A stretch of 64,000 bases of DNA from Telluribacter roseus (GCF_017355915.2 NZ_JAFEUV020000006.1:1-64000), one strand, 5' to 3'. Numbered from the stretch's first letter, positions 16,775 to 25,947 are shown. The notes: generated by a model not told the origin, from the letters alone. Translations and numbers: made by a program.

Positions 16775-19462
16775 TCAGGATACAGGTAAGTATACCTTGA
16801 AGGTGGCTCCCTCATCAAGCTCACTTTCGGCCGTTACGTACCCTTTGTGGTTCTCGACGACTTTCCGTACGATCGATAATCCTACTCCGGTTCCTTTGTA
16901 TTCTACCTTGCTGTGCAGGCGCGTAAATACATTGAATATCTTATCAGCATCCTTTTGCTCAAAGCCGATACCGTTGTCCCGTACTGTTATAAAATAAAAT
17001 TTCTTCTGCTGCTCGGCGGCCGGCAGGGGGAGTCCGGTTTCCTTTCCATAGAGGGTGGTGCATCGTACTACTACCTCAGGGGCTACGTCCGGCTTGCTGT
17101 ACTTGAGGGCGTTGCCGATCAGGTTATGAAAGAGCTGACGTAGCTGCCGCTCATCCCCATTCATGACAGGTAGCCTTTGTATGTCCAGGACAGCGTTCTT
17201 CTCAATAACAGTAGCCTCCAGATCACTGACTACCTCCTCTACCAACTGGTTGATATCTACCTCCCCGAAGGTAGTAGTACCCAGGGTGGCATTGGAGTAG
17301 TCGAGCAGGTTATGGATCAGCGCCCGCATCCGACCTGTAGTGGCCTGAATCCGCTCGATGATCTGGGCATTGCGCTCATCCAGCGCGGAGCCCAGATTGG
17401 ACTGCAGGAGGTCAAGGAAGAAGCTGATCTTGCGCAGGGGCTCCTGGAGGTCATGGGAGGCCGCGTAGGCAAACTGCTGCAGTTGCTCATTGACTACGCG
17501 TAGCTCTTCGGTCCGTTTCTGAACCAGTTGTTCCAGCTCTTCGGCACTCCGGCGCAGGGCCTGTTCCGCCTCTATTTCCAGCGTAATATCCCGTACTTCA
17601 ATGACCGTTGAGACGGGTACACCATTCTCATCAAAGATAGGGCTGGCCGCGCAGGTGACCGGGAAGGAGGTACCGTCTTTCCGGAAGAACAGGTCACGGT
17701 GGGCGCGCACGTCAAAGTTTTCGGGTAAGGCCCGGTCAATGGGGCAATCTTCCATCGGGTAGAAAGAGCCATCAGGCCGGTGGTGGTGAATGAGGTAGTG
17801 CAGTGGCTTCTGCCGGATCTCCTTCTGCGTAAAGCCGAACATTTTCTCTCCTCCCACATTCATGAACGTACAGTACCCGGTCTTGTCCATCATGAACAGA
17901 GTGGCCGTCGCGTTGTCGGTCATGGTACGGAAGAGGAGGTTCTGGTAGTTAATAGCCTCCTTGTCCTGCTTTTCTTTGGTAATATCCCGCTGCACGCATA
18001 CCAGCATGGTTTTGCCTCCGCTTTCGATGGAGGTAATGTGCGAGTAGGTATAAAAGTCGGTGCCGTCTTTGCGCCGGTTGTGCCATTCGCCGTTCCAGTA
18101 GCCGTGCTCCTGGATATGGGCTAGTACATAGGTTACCTTCTTTTGATTTTCTTCCGGGGTATAGGCGTTCTGGACCGTTACATGCTGGCCTACCAGTTCG
18201 CCCGGTTCGTAGCCAAACATACGGTCCTCGGCCGTATTAGTAAAAAAGATAAAGCCGTTCTCGTCGGATACCGACACCCCTTCCTCCATACTTTCCAGCA
18301 CTCTGGATTGCAGCTTCAGGGAGCTCTGCAGCTCTATAAACTCGTGGATATCGGTACAGGTACCTACCCACTGTACTATGTCGTTGCCTTCCCGGATGGG
18401 TACGGCCCGGGTGATGTGCCAGCGGTACTCACCATCCCGACGGCGGTACTGGAGTTCTACCTCGTAGGGTACCCCGTGTTCGAGGCTGTACTTCCACTTG
18501 TCGAGTACTTCGGCTTCTACCCCTAGTGATAGCACATTCGTCCAGCCGCTGCCAAGGGCTTCGGGTTCGGTCTGGCCGGTGTACTCGTACCAGCGTTCGT
18601 TGAGGTAGTCTACCTCTCCGGTGGGGCGGGCGGTCCAGGCCATCTGGGGGAGTGACTCCAGAATCGTACGCCGCAGGGCCTCCTGCTTTTTTCGTTCGGT
18701 AATATCCCGGAAGTACCAGGCCCAGCCGTAGGAGGCGCCATCATCCGCTACCACGGGTACACCATTACGCTCTATGACCCGGCCATCCCTGAACAGGATC
18801 TCATCGTAGCTTTTTGCTTCGTTGCTATTGTACAGGTGGTTGATCCTGGTCATGAAAGCCTGCGGATCGTCCAGTTTGGCCATGGCATACTCTACGGCCG
18901 CAAAGTCGTCCTGATGGTCCAGAACAGACTGGGGGATATCCCATATTTCAGCAAAGCGCCGGTTGTGGAGGAGTATCTTGCCGCGGGTATCGACAATCAG
19001 TACTCCGTCGGGGGTAGCTTCGCTCTGGGCTTCCAGTACGGCCGCCCGGAAGCGGAGCTGGTAGTACGTTTCGTCGCGGTACTTGCGGGCAAGTACGAGC
19101 TCTGTTACATCAGTACCCGTACCGATAAATCCTTCTATTACTCCTTTTTCGTTGCGTAGCGGATCGTAGGAGAAGTTGATGTAGAGGGTTTCCTTCACAC
19201 CGTTGCGTATAAGCTCGACGGGCTGCTCTTTGGCCTTATAAGACTCTCCCTCACAAACGACCCGGTATAGTATCTGATCAAAGCCCTGGCTCAGTAGTTC
19301 GGGGAAAACCTCGAATGCGGGTTTGTGCATGACCTCCTGCCTTGTTTTACCCCATAGCTCCAGCGCCAGGTCATTGGCTAATTCAATGGTGTATTCATTG
19401 CCGCGAAATACCCCCACGGCTATCGGGAGTTGCATGAGAAGAGTGAGGGCCTGTTGATCCAT
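16775..19462 (-). CDS. multi-PAS sensor histidine kinase (895 aa)
   Basis: The fourth and most divergent kinase of the array. It has five PAS domains (about 5-125, 135-260, 270-385, 390-515, 525-645), a coiled linker (EELEQLVQKRTEELRVVNEQ region), HisKA with His670 in ASHDLQEPLRK and HATPase_c with NALKYSKPD, DNGIGFE and GTGVGLSIV. The kinase core belongs to the phytochrome-like ASHDLQEPL group, a slightly different subtype from its three neighbours (SHHDLKEPI). The second PAS (EATPDGVLIVDTRGKILLHN) is nearly the same as the third PAS of the 1048-residue kinase, so sensory modules have been shared between paralogues. No transmembrane segment, receiver domain or partner regulator is visible. 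Confidence 0.92.
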   Translation of the reverse strand: MDQQALTLLMQLPIAVGVFRGNEYTIELANDLALELWGKTRQEVMHKPAFEVFPELLSQGFDQILYRVVCEGESYKAKEQPVELIRNGVKETLYINFSYDPLRNEKGVIEGFIGTGTDVTELVLARKYRDETYYQLRFRAAVLEAQSEATPDGVLIVDTRGKILLHNRRFAEIWDIPQSVLDHQDDFAAVEYAMAKLDDPQAFMTRINHLYNSNEAKSYDEILFRDGRVIERNGVPVVADDGASYGWAWYFRDITERKKQEALRRTILESLPQMAWTARPTGEVDYLNERWYEYTGQTEPEALGSGWTNVLSLGVEAEVLDKWKYSLEHGVPYEVELQYRRRDGEYRWHITRAVPIREGNDIVQWVGTCTDIHEFIELQSSLKLQSRVLESMEEGVSVSDENGFIFFTNTAEDRMFGYEPGELVGQHVTVQNAYTPEENQKKVTYVLAHIQEHGYWNGEWHNRRKDGTDFYTYSHITSIESGGKTMLVCVQRDITKEKQDKEAINYQNLLFRTMTDNATATLFMMDKTGYCTFMNVGGEKMFGFTQKEIRQKPLHYLIHHHRPDGSFYPMEDCPIDRALPENFDVRAHRDLFFRKDGTSFPVTCAASPIFDENGVPVSTVIEVRDITLEIEAEQALRRSAEELEQLVQKRTEELRVVNEQLQQFAYAASHDLQEPLRKISFFLDLLQSNLGSALDERNAQIIERIQATTGRMRALIHNLLDYSNATLGTTTFGEVDINQLVEEVVSDLEATVIEKNAVLDIQRLPVMNGDERQLRQLFHNLIGNALKYSKPDVAPEVVVRCTTLYGKETGLPLPAAEQQKKFYFITVRDNGIGFEQKDADKIFNVFTRLHSKVEYKGTGVGLSIVRKVVENHKGYVTAESELDEGATFKVYLPVS

Positions 19463-19739
19463 TTAATTATTTAAGTAGTAATAGAGGCAACCGTTACATG
19501 GGTACTGCTGATGACAAAGCCATTGTAAGGGAAGCAGTCGGGTTGAATATAAAAGTATACCGGATAACAGAGCAAACTATCAACCGGGGCGATATGTTAT
19601 GGTTGACCCGAAAAATAAGGTGCCGGTGCCCGAAGTACTATCTACTACTAAATCCACTAACTTCGGGCTGTCTATGTACACAAGTATCTTTATCATCAGT
19701 CCTGCTTTTAAGAAGAAATACTCCCTACCACCATTGCGT

Positions 19740-20678
19740 ATGAATCGCCGAACTTTCACCCAAAAAGCGCTGCAAACGGCTGCCTTTGCCGGTGTTGCCT
19801 CTTCTCTTCCGGGTTTTTTACAGGCTAGTGCCAGGTCTTTTGTCCGGTTGGGCGGGCCTGTATTTGTCAAGTACCAAAGCCCCGACGAGTGGGTAGCCGC
19901 TCTGAAAAAAGAAGGCTACCGCGCGGCCTACTGCCCGGTGCAGCCTAGTACAGCGGCTGATGAGATCAAAGCCTATGAGCAGGCCGCCAAAAAGGCCGAT
20001 ATCGTTATTTCGGAAGTCGGGGCGTGGAGCAATCCCATCAGCCCGGATTCTAAAATGGCCCGGGAGGCGTATCAGAAGTGTGTGGACTCACTAGCCCTGG
20101 CGGAGGCCATCGGAGCCAACTGCTGCGTGAACATCAGCGGATCTAAAAATCCAGACCAGTGGGCTGGGCCGCATAAGGATAACCTCACGCAGGATACCTT
20201 TGATGAGATAGTAGAGGTAACCCGCAGGATCCTGAACGAAGTAAAGCCTACGCGCACCTACTTCGCCCTGGAACCCATGCCCTGGACCTACCCCGACTCG
20301 GCCGATTCGTACCTGCGGCTCATCAAAGCCATCAACCACAAGCGCTTCGGGGTACACATGGACCCCATGAACCTGGTGGTTAGTCCCCGAACCTTCTATG
20401 GCAATGGCGAACTGATAAGAGAGTGCTTTAAGAAACTGGGCCCGCATATCCGCAGTTGCCACGGGAAAGATATCATACTTAAGGAAGATGCCTATACACC
20501 GCAGCTTTTCGAATGTCAGCCGGGCCTGGGCAATCTTGATTATGGAGTTTTCCTGAGCGAACTAAGCAAGCTACCCAATATCCCCCTGATGCTCGAGCAC
20601 CTGCGCACCCAGGATGAATACCGGCAGGCGGCTACGTATGTACGGTCCATAGGAGAAAAAGAAGGAATAGCTGTGTAG
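19740..20678 (+). CDS. secreted xylose-isomerase-like TIM barrel (sugar phosphate isomerase/epimerase family)
   Basis: A 312-residue member of the AP-endonuclease-2/xylose isomerase-like TIM barrel superfamily. The start was set at the ATG at 19740, giving a Tat/Sec-like leader NRRTFTQKALQTAAFAG. A longer frame from 19599 has no sensible N terminus. Metal-binding type residues are seen in FALEPMPWT (Glu), HMDPMNLV (His/Asp), SCHGKDI (His) and MLEHL (Glu). It lies 54 bp before a DUF1080 gene and is probably in the same operon. In Bacteroidota this pairing is linked to 3-keto-glycoside breakdown, where the TIM barrel may act as isomerase or lyase. The exact reaction is inferred. Confidence 0.85.
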   Translation: MNRRTFTQKALQTAAFAGVASSLPGFLQASARSFVRLGGPVFVKYQSPDEWVAALKKEGYRAAYCPVQPSTAADEIKAYEQAAKKADIVISEVGAWSNPISPDSKMAREAYQKCVDSLALAEAIGANCCVNISGSKNPDQWAGPHKDNLTQDTFDEIVEVTRRILNEVKPTRTYFALEPMPWTYPDSADSYLRLIKAINHKRFGVHMDPMNLVVSPRTFYGNGELIRECFKKLGPHIRSCHGKDIILKEDAYTPQLFECQPGLGNLDYGVFLSELSKLPNIPLMLEHLRTQDEYRQAATYVRSIGEKEGIAV

Positions 20679-20732
20679 CAGTATGCAGCCCGATCACGAT
20701 CAAACTACTCATTACTCTACTAATAAAACCCG

Positions 20733-21515
20733 ATGAAGAAATCAATTCTGAAAGCAGTTGCCCTGTTTCCTGCCCTGATACTAGGGTTGGGGATGATTAC
20801 CTATGTACAGGCTCAGGTAGGTGTAGGTACCAAGCCCCCCAAAGGAGCAGAGGTGCTCTTTGACGGCTCCCGTAAGATGCTCGACGAAAAGTGGACCTAC
20901 TGGGAGGGACCCCGCCTAGCGGCTACGCTGCCGATCAAGTGGACGGTGGTGAAAGACCCGACCGGGAAGGGCATGGCTCTCAACAGCAACGACCCCGCCG
21001 GCGCCGGTGGTAAGTACGGAGCCGCCGACATCGTAACCAAAGACAAGTTCCGGGACTTCCGCCTGCACGTGGAGTTCTTTATTCCCGAAGCTGGTGGTAA
21101 TAGTGGAGTATACCTCCAGAACCGCTACGAAATACAGGTACTTGATGGGGATACTACCTCGCACGGTATGGCGGCCGTTATTAACGAAACCCCTTCACCT
21201 TACCATGCCTATAACGGGCTGGGCAAGTGGAATGCCTACGACATCGTGTTCAGAGCGGCTCGCTTCGAGAACGGCAAGCGCACCGAGAAGGCCATGCTGA
21301 CGATGTACTTCAACGGCAAGAAAGTACATACCAACCAAACCATCAACCAGGTGTGGGGCGGGCCTAACTCAGGTATAGACGGAGGCAACGACGGAGGTAA
21401 AGGTATCACCGACACGCCGGGTGGTATCAAGCTGCAGGCCGAAGGCCACAACGTGCTCTACCGCAACATCTGGATCAGAGAGCTGGATCTGAAAGAAGCG
21501 GATACCAACTTCTAA
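20733..21515 (+). CDS. DUF1080 (3-keto-disaccharide hydrolase) secreted protein
   Basis: A 260-residue exported protein with an N-terminal signal (LKAVALFPALILGLGMITYVQA) followed by a single DUF1080 domain, a concanavalin-like beta sandwich. Diagnostic patterns are LFDGS (residues 42-46), DFRLHVEFFIP, GNSGVYLQNRYEIQVLD, WNAYDIVF and the final GGIKLQAEGHNVLYRNIWIREL. The Pfam family is now described as 3-keto-disaccharide hydrolase: it cleaves glycosides already oxidised at C3 by a Gfo/Idh dehydrogenase. It follows the TIM-barrel gene and ends at a strong terminator. A Gfo/Idh partner is encoded 13 kb away at 34586. Confidence 0.9.
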   Translation: MKKSILKAVALFPALILGLGMITYVQAQVGVGTKPPKGAEVLFDGSRKMLDEKWTYWEGPRLAATLPIKWTVVKDPTGKGMALNSNDPAGAGGKYGAADIVTKDKFRDFRLHVEFFIPEAGGNSGVYLQNRYEIQVLDGDTTSHGMAAVINETPSPYHAYNGLGKWNAYDIVFRAARFENGKRTEKAMLTMYFNGKKVHTNQTINQVWGGPNSGIDGGNDGGKGITDTPGGIKLQAEGHNVLYRNIWIRELDLKEADTNF

Positions 21516-21527
21516 CTACTATTTCTG

Positions 21528-21560
21528 AAAAGCCCCGCCCAGCGGGGCTTTTACTTTTTT
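21528..21560 (+). terminator. terminator of the TIM barrel-DUF1080 operon
   Basis: AAAAGCCCCGC pairs with GCGGGGCTTTT around a CCA loop (21528-21552), followed by ACTTTTTT. A classical intrinsic terminator 12 bp after the DUF1080 stop. Confidence 0.92.
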
Positions 21561-21703
21561 ATGCCTGGGCAAGTCGAAATAAGCCCTCTTTTTCCGGCTC
21601 AGGCATTAAATTTACAGTTCTCTTTTTATAAGCTCTATACATTGCTGAGCCTAGGTAATTGGAAGAATAGTTGAATAGTAATACCATTTAAATCAGACCA
21701 GTC

Positions 21704-21871
21704 ATGATTAAGATAACCAACGAAAGCGAATACGAAAAGGCGTCCGAGCGGGCCGACGAAATCTATAACGCCAAGCCGGGAACACCCGAAAAGAAAGAGC
21801 TCGATGAACTCCTGAAAGCCATCAAAGAGTACGATGAGGCGTTTATAAGGATGCTGAAGGAGAACGGCTAA
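21704..21871 (+). CDS. small protein resembling the N-terminal part of HigA-type (COG5499) antitoxins
   Basis: A 55-residue ORF. It reads as a compact, charged, all-helical protein beginning MIKITNESEYEKA and containing the phrase AKPGTPEKKELDELLKAI. That phrase resembles the N-terminal segment of COG5499 antitoxins (pattern: ITNEKEYE-AL--I--L-DA-PGTPEG-ELD-L---IE-YE). In those proteins a DNA-binding HTH domain follows. Here a stop ends the frame before any HTH, and no toxin gene (HigB/RelE type) is visible on either side. It could be a free-standing helical domain protein or an antitoxin remnant. Codon usage looks coding throughout. The match is from memory of the family pattern. Confidence 0.6.
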   Translation: MIKITNESEYEKASERADEIYNAKPGTPEKKELDELLKAIKEYDEAFIRMLKENG

Positions 21872-22474
21872 GGTATTTGATCGCCCTTGATCAGGAGCCT
21901 GATTAAAATGATTTTGGGTATATTTTTGTAGGCAGTAGGGGGAGGCCCTTCTACTTTAGTAAGGCTTGTAACCTGTTATAATACAGTTTGTAAGCCTTAT
22001 TTTTATTGATTCAGGCACAACATGGTCGTATCTGTTGAATTAGCCTATGCCTGCCTACTGGTTTTGTATTGTAAGTATCTTTATTTAATTATGGGATTAT
22101 TTTGCCAGTAGCGTAGCAGAACGCTTGATGAAATTCAGAATCTGTGGAGAGAGGGAGAGCTATAAAAAATAGAGAACTCCCGTAGCAATGTGGCCCCTTC
22201 CATCAACTTCCTGTTAGCCCCACTGACACTAGTTATTTTATCCTGACGGGCATTCTGAGATAGTCCCATAGACTTACCGGCTTCTGAATAATCAGTTAAG
22301 TTCAGGAAAGCTAGTGTCCGACTGGTAGATCCGTTTTTTTAATGTTTTGCTTTCAGCACACATACACACTATCAGGCTTTGTCATTTGTACTCAGCCATC
22401 TCTTTTGACTCAGCAAGCACCCCATTGCTTATCATCACTTCCTGGCTTTACTATTTTGACTATTTCGTACCTGT
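21872..22474. other. 600-bp non-coding, A+T-richer intergenic region with inverted repeats
   Basis: No convincing gene is seen. It contains a terminator-like hairpin just after the small ORF (AAGGCTT at 21961-21967 with AAGCCTT at 21992-21998, then a T-rich tract) and an imperfect long inverted repeat at 22225-22318: GACACTAG (22225-22232) with CTAGTGTC (22311-22318), and TCCTGA (22241-22246) with TCAGGA (22302-22307). The minus strand is open for about 55 codons across that repeat but lacks a good start. The region directly precedes the terpenoid operon and must hold its promoter. Confidence 0.5.
21961..22007 (+). terminator. possible terminator after the small HigA-like ORF
   Basis: Seven-base arms AAGGCTT and AAGCCTT are separated by 24 bases and followed by ATTTTTATT. 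The loop is long, so this is a weak call. Confidence 0.4.
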
Positions 22475-23626
22475 ATGAGCAATCGTAAAAACGTTGCCAT
22501 TGTATTCTTTGATGCTGCGTCGGGACATCGCTCGTCGGCGGTAGCCCTGGAAAAAGCGATCCGGCAACGGCGCCCTGATTGGAACGCCCGGGTTGTTAAC
22601 ATCACCGAAGTCTTTGACTATCATCCTCCCTTTGGCCGTATTGTGCACAGGGGCATCAACTACTTCAACTGGATGATCAGGCGGGACCGAGTGTTTGACC
22701 TGAAAGGGCTGATCAATCTGTCGCTGCTGTGCCATGATCTGGTGGGACAGAAGGGGCTGGAACGGATTAGTGAATACTGGAAAGGCTTCGTACCCGACGT
22801 AGTGGTATCCGTGACGCCCATGTACAATCCGGTGCTGTACCGCAGCGCCCGTCTGGCCAATCCGGGGGTACAGTGTGTTACCATCCCGGTGGACTTCGAG
22901 GAGGCCAAGCCCCGGTACTGGTTTACGCCGCTGATCGAGCAGCACTACCTCAACGCCACGCCCCGCCTGTCGGAGCAGGCCCGGGCGGCCGGTATACCCG
23001 ATCGGTACATCCACCCCATCGGCGGCATGATAGCCGACCCGGATTCGTACCAGGAGCGGCATCTGGATAAAAAGGCTGAGTTGCAACGACTGGGACTCAA
23101 CCCGGAACTACCCACTGGGTTTGTCTCCTTCGGGGGGCAGGGGTCGGCCATTGTACTGGATATAGCCAGAGAGCTGGCCCGGCAACGGCTGGAAGCCAAC
23201 ATTCTGTTTATGTGTGGTAAGAATGAAAAGCTGTATCAGCAACTATCCGCTCTTGACACACCGTACCCCAAGGTAGTGTTCAGTTACCTCAAAGAAACGC
23301 CCATTCACTACCAGCATCTGGCGGATTTTGCGGTAGGTAAGCCCGGCGCCATGACCATCACCGAAGCTTTGATTACCCATACCCCCATGCTGGCCATTGA
23401 GAGCCGGGGCATGAAGCCGGTGCAGAAAGGCAATGAAGAGTGGATCAGAGAGTCGGGGACCGGTAGGGTAGTGAAGCGGGTAAAAGACCTGGTACCGGCT
23501 ATCCGGGAGGTACTTGGCGATCCTGCCATCCGTGACACTATTCAACGCTACCGACATACAGCTATTCTGGAAGCGCTGGATAAGATAGAACTGATCATGC
23601 AACTCAAAGAACCCTATACTATATAA
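22475..23626 (+). CDS. MGDG-synthase-like glycosyltransferase (GT28 fold)
   Basis: A 383-residue cytosolic glycosyltransferase of the GT-B type related to monogalactosyldiacylglycerol synthase and processive diacylglycerol glucosyltransferases. The N-terminal domain opens with the family signature DAASGHRSSA (residues 13-22). The C-terminal nucleotide-sugar domain shows VSFGGQGS and VGKPGAMTITEAL (around residue 288-299), the region that binds the nucleotide sugar. It is predicted to transfer a sugar from UDP-sugar to a lipid acceptor. It is the first gene of a tight operon, only 13 bp before an isoprenoid synthase fusion, so the acceptor may be a terpenoid alcohol instead of diacylglycerol. 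A near-miss promoter box (TATTTTG, 22452-22458) lies 17 bp upstream. Confidence 0.85.
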   Translation: MSNRKNVAIVFFDAASGHRSSAVALEKAIRQRRPDWNARVVNITEVFDYHPPFGRIVHRGINYFNWMIRRDRVFDLKGLINLSLLCHDLVGQKGLERISEYWKGFVPDVVVSVTPMYNPVLYRSARLANPGVQCVTIPVDFEEAKPRYWFTPLIEQHYLNATPRLSEQARAAGIPDRYIHPIGGMIADPDSYQERHLDKKAELQRLGLNPELPTGFVSFGGQGSAIVLDIARELARQRLEANILFMCGKNEKLYQQLSALDTPYPKVVFSYLKETPIHYQHLADFAVGKPGAMTITEALITHTPMLAIESRGMKPVQKGNEEWIRESGTGRVVKRVKDLVPAIREVLGDPAIRDTIQRYRHTAILEALDKIELIMQLKEPYTI

Positions 23627-23639
23627 TATTTCTACTACT

Positions 23640-25928
23640 ATGTCTGTTCCCGTAAACCCTGATCCGAGTGCCGAAGTACAAGCTACACCTGTAATTGATT
23701 CGTATCCCAGCGACTGGCCCGATAGCGGCCCCATTGATCTGCAGGTACATGATCTGCCGCATGATTCGTCCACTATTGAGTGGTGGTACCAGAATGCCCA
23801 CGTAGCCAGTACCACCGGGCGTACCTTTTCCCTGTTTGCCTCCTTTTTCCGGATGGCCATTGGGCGGGATGAAGTGACCAGGCAATTTACCTACGCGCAC
23901 TCCATTACCTGGGCGCTGGTGGATGTGGACAACCAGACCTACCTGATGGACTCGGTTGTAGACCAGTGTGCGCCGGTGGAAGGTTTGAAAATGATCGAAA
24001 GAGGAAAAGATACGGCCGATAAGCTGCTGCAGCGGGCCCTGAAGGAAGTATTTGAGAAGGGCAACGTACCCCACCCGGACCGCATGCTGCTAGCCCCGGC
24101 CCTCGTCAATAAGACAACGCTGGACCTGGTGTACGACGCCAACCGGTTCAGAAAGCGGGACGATGGCACCTATCAGCTCATTCTGGATCATCCGGAGCAA
24201 GGTATAGCGGCCGAGCTGATATTTACGCCGCTGATCAGCCCGGTGCGCCACGGTGACAATGGCGTGGTAAAGGGCACCGGTGGGGAGGATATGTTCTACT
24301 ACTTTATTCCGCAGTGTGAAGTACATGGTACCATTACGACTCCCGACCAGCAGGTGCACGAGGTAGAGGGAAGCGGCTGGTACGACCACGAGTTTGGTAA
24401 GCCTACCAATGAGAATCCTGACGTGGACATCCACCACGATATCGCCTGGAACTGGGTATCGCTGCAGCTCAGCAACGGTTACCAGGTGTCGGGCTACGAC
24501 CTGTTTGATAACACCAAAGGGGGCGAAGGCTGTGGCCGCTGGGCTATCGTCATTGACCCGGAAGGAAACAGCCGTAATATCACCGACTTTAGTTTTACAC
24601 CCACCGAAATCTGGACCAGTTCACGTACGTTCACCCGCTACCCCACCCGTTGGCAGCTCCAGATCCCTGAGCTGGGGGTAGACCTGCGGATTCGGGCGGA
24701 GTTTCCGGAGCAGGAGTTTATTACCATCATATCCAAGCCAGCCTTCTGGGAGGGGCGCATTCGGGCGGAGGGTACCTTTGACGAAGGGGCCGTTACGGGT
24801 CTTGGCTTTATCGAGCGAAGTGGTTTTGCCAACATTGAAAAGCTGGAGGATTTCTTCAAAGCTGTCACCCGCGAAACCCGCAAATCGGTGGAGGCCATGC
24901 TTCCCCTGGAACCTACCGACGAGCAGTTTCTGCGACTGGTGGCCAGCGAGCCCAACCGGCACTTCCTGAATGGCCTAGATAAGGAGCGCTACGTGGAGCG
25001 GGTCATCCGCCCCATTCGTGAGATCATCGACCGCGGGGGCAAGTGCTGGCGCTCCTATGCGGTACTGGCCTGTATTGATGTAGTGGGTGGAAACTCGCAG
25101 AATTTTATGGACTGGCTGGTGTGGCCCGAGCTGCTGCATACAGGTTCGCTCATTATTGATGATGTCCAGGACCGCTCAGCTATCCGCCGGGGCGGACCTT
25201 CCTGCCACGAGGTACACGGCGAGGCGCTGGCCATTAACGCCGGTAATGCCTGCTACTTTATCGGTCAGGTACTTATGCTGGACGACCGCCTGACGCCGGA
25301 GCTGAAGCTGAAAGTATACGAGCTGTACTTCGAAACCATGCGGGCTGCTCACGCCGGACAATCCATTGACATCAGCGGCTTCTACGACCTTATGCCGGGG
25401 GTAGTGGAGAGTGGTGAAAGTCAGGAACTGGAAAAACGGATCCTGGGCGTACACCGCCTGAAGTCGGCCGTGCCGGCCAGTATGCTGGCCGAGCTGGGCG
25501 CTATGCAGGGGGGAGGTAGCAAGGAACAGGTAGCCGGGCTGGGTGACTTTTTTGAGGCCCTGGGGCTGGCGTTCCAGATCATCGACGACGTACTGAACCT
25601 GCGTGGCTTCAAGAATGACCTGAAAGACAAGGGCGAGGACATTACCGCCGGAAAGATAACCCTACCCGTGGCCCGGGCCATGGCGTACCTGCCCCACCCG
25701 GATCGGGAGTGGCTATGGCAGACGGTAAACTCAAAGCCCAAGGACCGCGAAACCATCGGGGCGGTGATCGAAAAGCTGGAAGCCTGTGGGGCCATTGACG
25801 CCTGTCAGCAGCAGGCCGAAGGGCTGGTGGAGGAGGCCTGGAAAAGGCTGGATAGACTGGTACCTGACTCGGCCGTTAAGATTCGCCTCCGGGCCTTTAG
25901 CTGGTACGTGCTGAACCGTCACTACTAA
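23640..25928 (+). CDS. AttH/CrtC-like domain fused to isoprenyl diphosphate synthase
   Basis: A 762-residue two-domain enzyme. Residues about 30-390 match the AttH/CrtC (carotenoid 1,2-hydratase, lipocalin-like) pattern, with EWWY (47-50), SGWYDHEFG (245-253) and WNWVSLQLSNGYQ. Residues about 420-762 are a trans-isoprenyl diphosphate synthase: the substrate loop GGKCWRS (466-472, normally GGKRLRP), the first aspartate motif DDVQD (507-511) with RRGGPSCHEVHG after it, and the second motif DDVLN (649-653), in which the last Asp is Asn as in eukaryotic-type GGPP synthases. It should make a prenyl diphosphate (perhaps GGPP), with the N-terminal half acting as hydratase, cyclase or other modifier. 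No phytoene synthase or desaturase is nearby, so an ordinary carotenoid role is unlikely. Fusion is direct with no stop or frameshift. Confidence 0.9.
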   Translation: MSVPVNPDPSAEVQATPVIDSYPSDWPDSGPIDLQVHDLPHDSSTIEWWYQNAHVASTTGRTFSLFASFFRMAIGRDEVTRQFTYAHSITWALVDVDNQTYLMDSVVDQCAPVEGLKMIERGKDTADKLLQRALKEVFEKGNVPHPDRMLLAPALVNKTTLDLVYDANRFRKRDDGTYQLILDHPEQGIAAELIFTPLISPVRHGDNGVVKGTGGEDMFYYFIPQCEVHGTITTPDQQVHEVEGSGWYDHEFGKPTNENPDVDIHHDIAWNWVSLQLSNGYQVSGYDLFDNTKGGEGCGRWAIVIDPEGNSRNITDFSFTPTEIWTSSRTFTRYPTRWQLQIPELGVDLRIRAEFPEQEFITIISKPAFWEGRIRAEGTFDEGAVTGLGFIERSGFANIEKLEDFFKAVTRETRKSVEAMLPLEPTDEQFLRLVASEPNRHFLNGLDKERYVERVIRPIREIIDRGGKCWRSYAVLACIDVVGGNSQNFMDWLVWPELLHTGSLIIDDVQDRSAIRRGGPSCHEVHGEALAINAGNACYFIGQVLMLDDRLTPELKLKVYELYFETMRAAHAGQSIDISGFYDLMPGVVESGESQELEKRILGVHRLKSAVPASMLAELGAMQGGGSKEQVAGLGDFFEALGLAFQIIDDVLNLRGFKNDLKDKGEDITAGKITLPVARAMAYLPHPDREWLWQTVNSKPKDRETIGAVIEKLEACGAIDACQQQAEGLVEEAWKRLDRLVPDSAVKIRLRAFSWYVLNRHY

Positions 25929-25947
25929 GAGCCGCGCATCAGAGGTT

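Noticed and set aside
21872-22474. A decayed transposase gene
   Set aside because: The minus strand is open for about 55 codons near the inverted repeat but shows no DDE-type or other recognisable transposase motif. Recorded only as an intergenic region.
22460-23086. A 208-residue minus-strand open frame
   Set aside because: It is antisense to the GT28-like gene, which carries a clear family signature.
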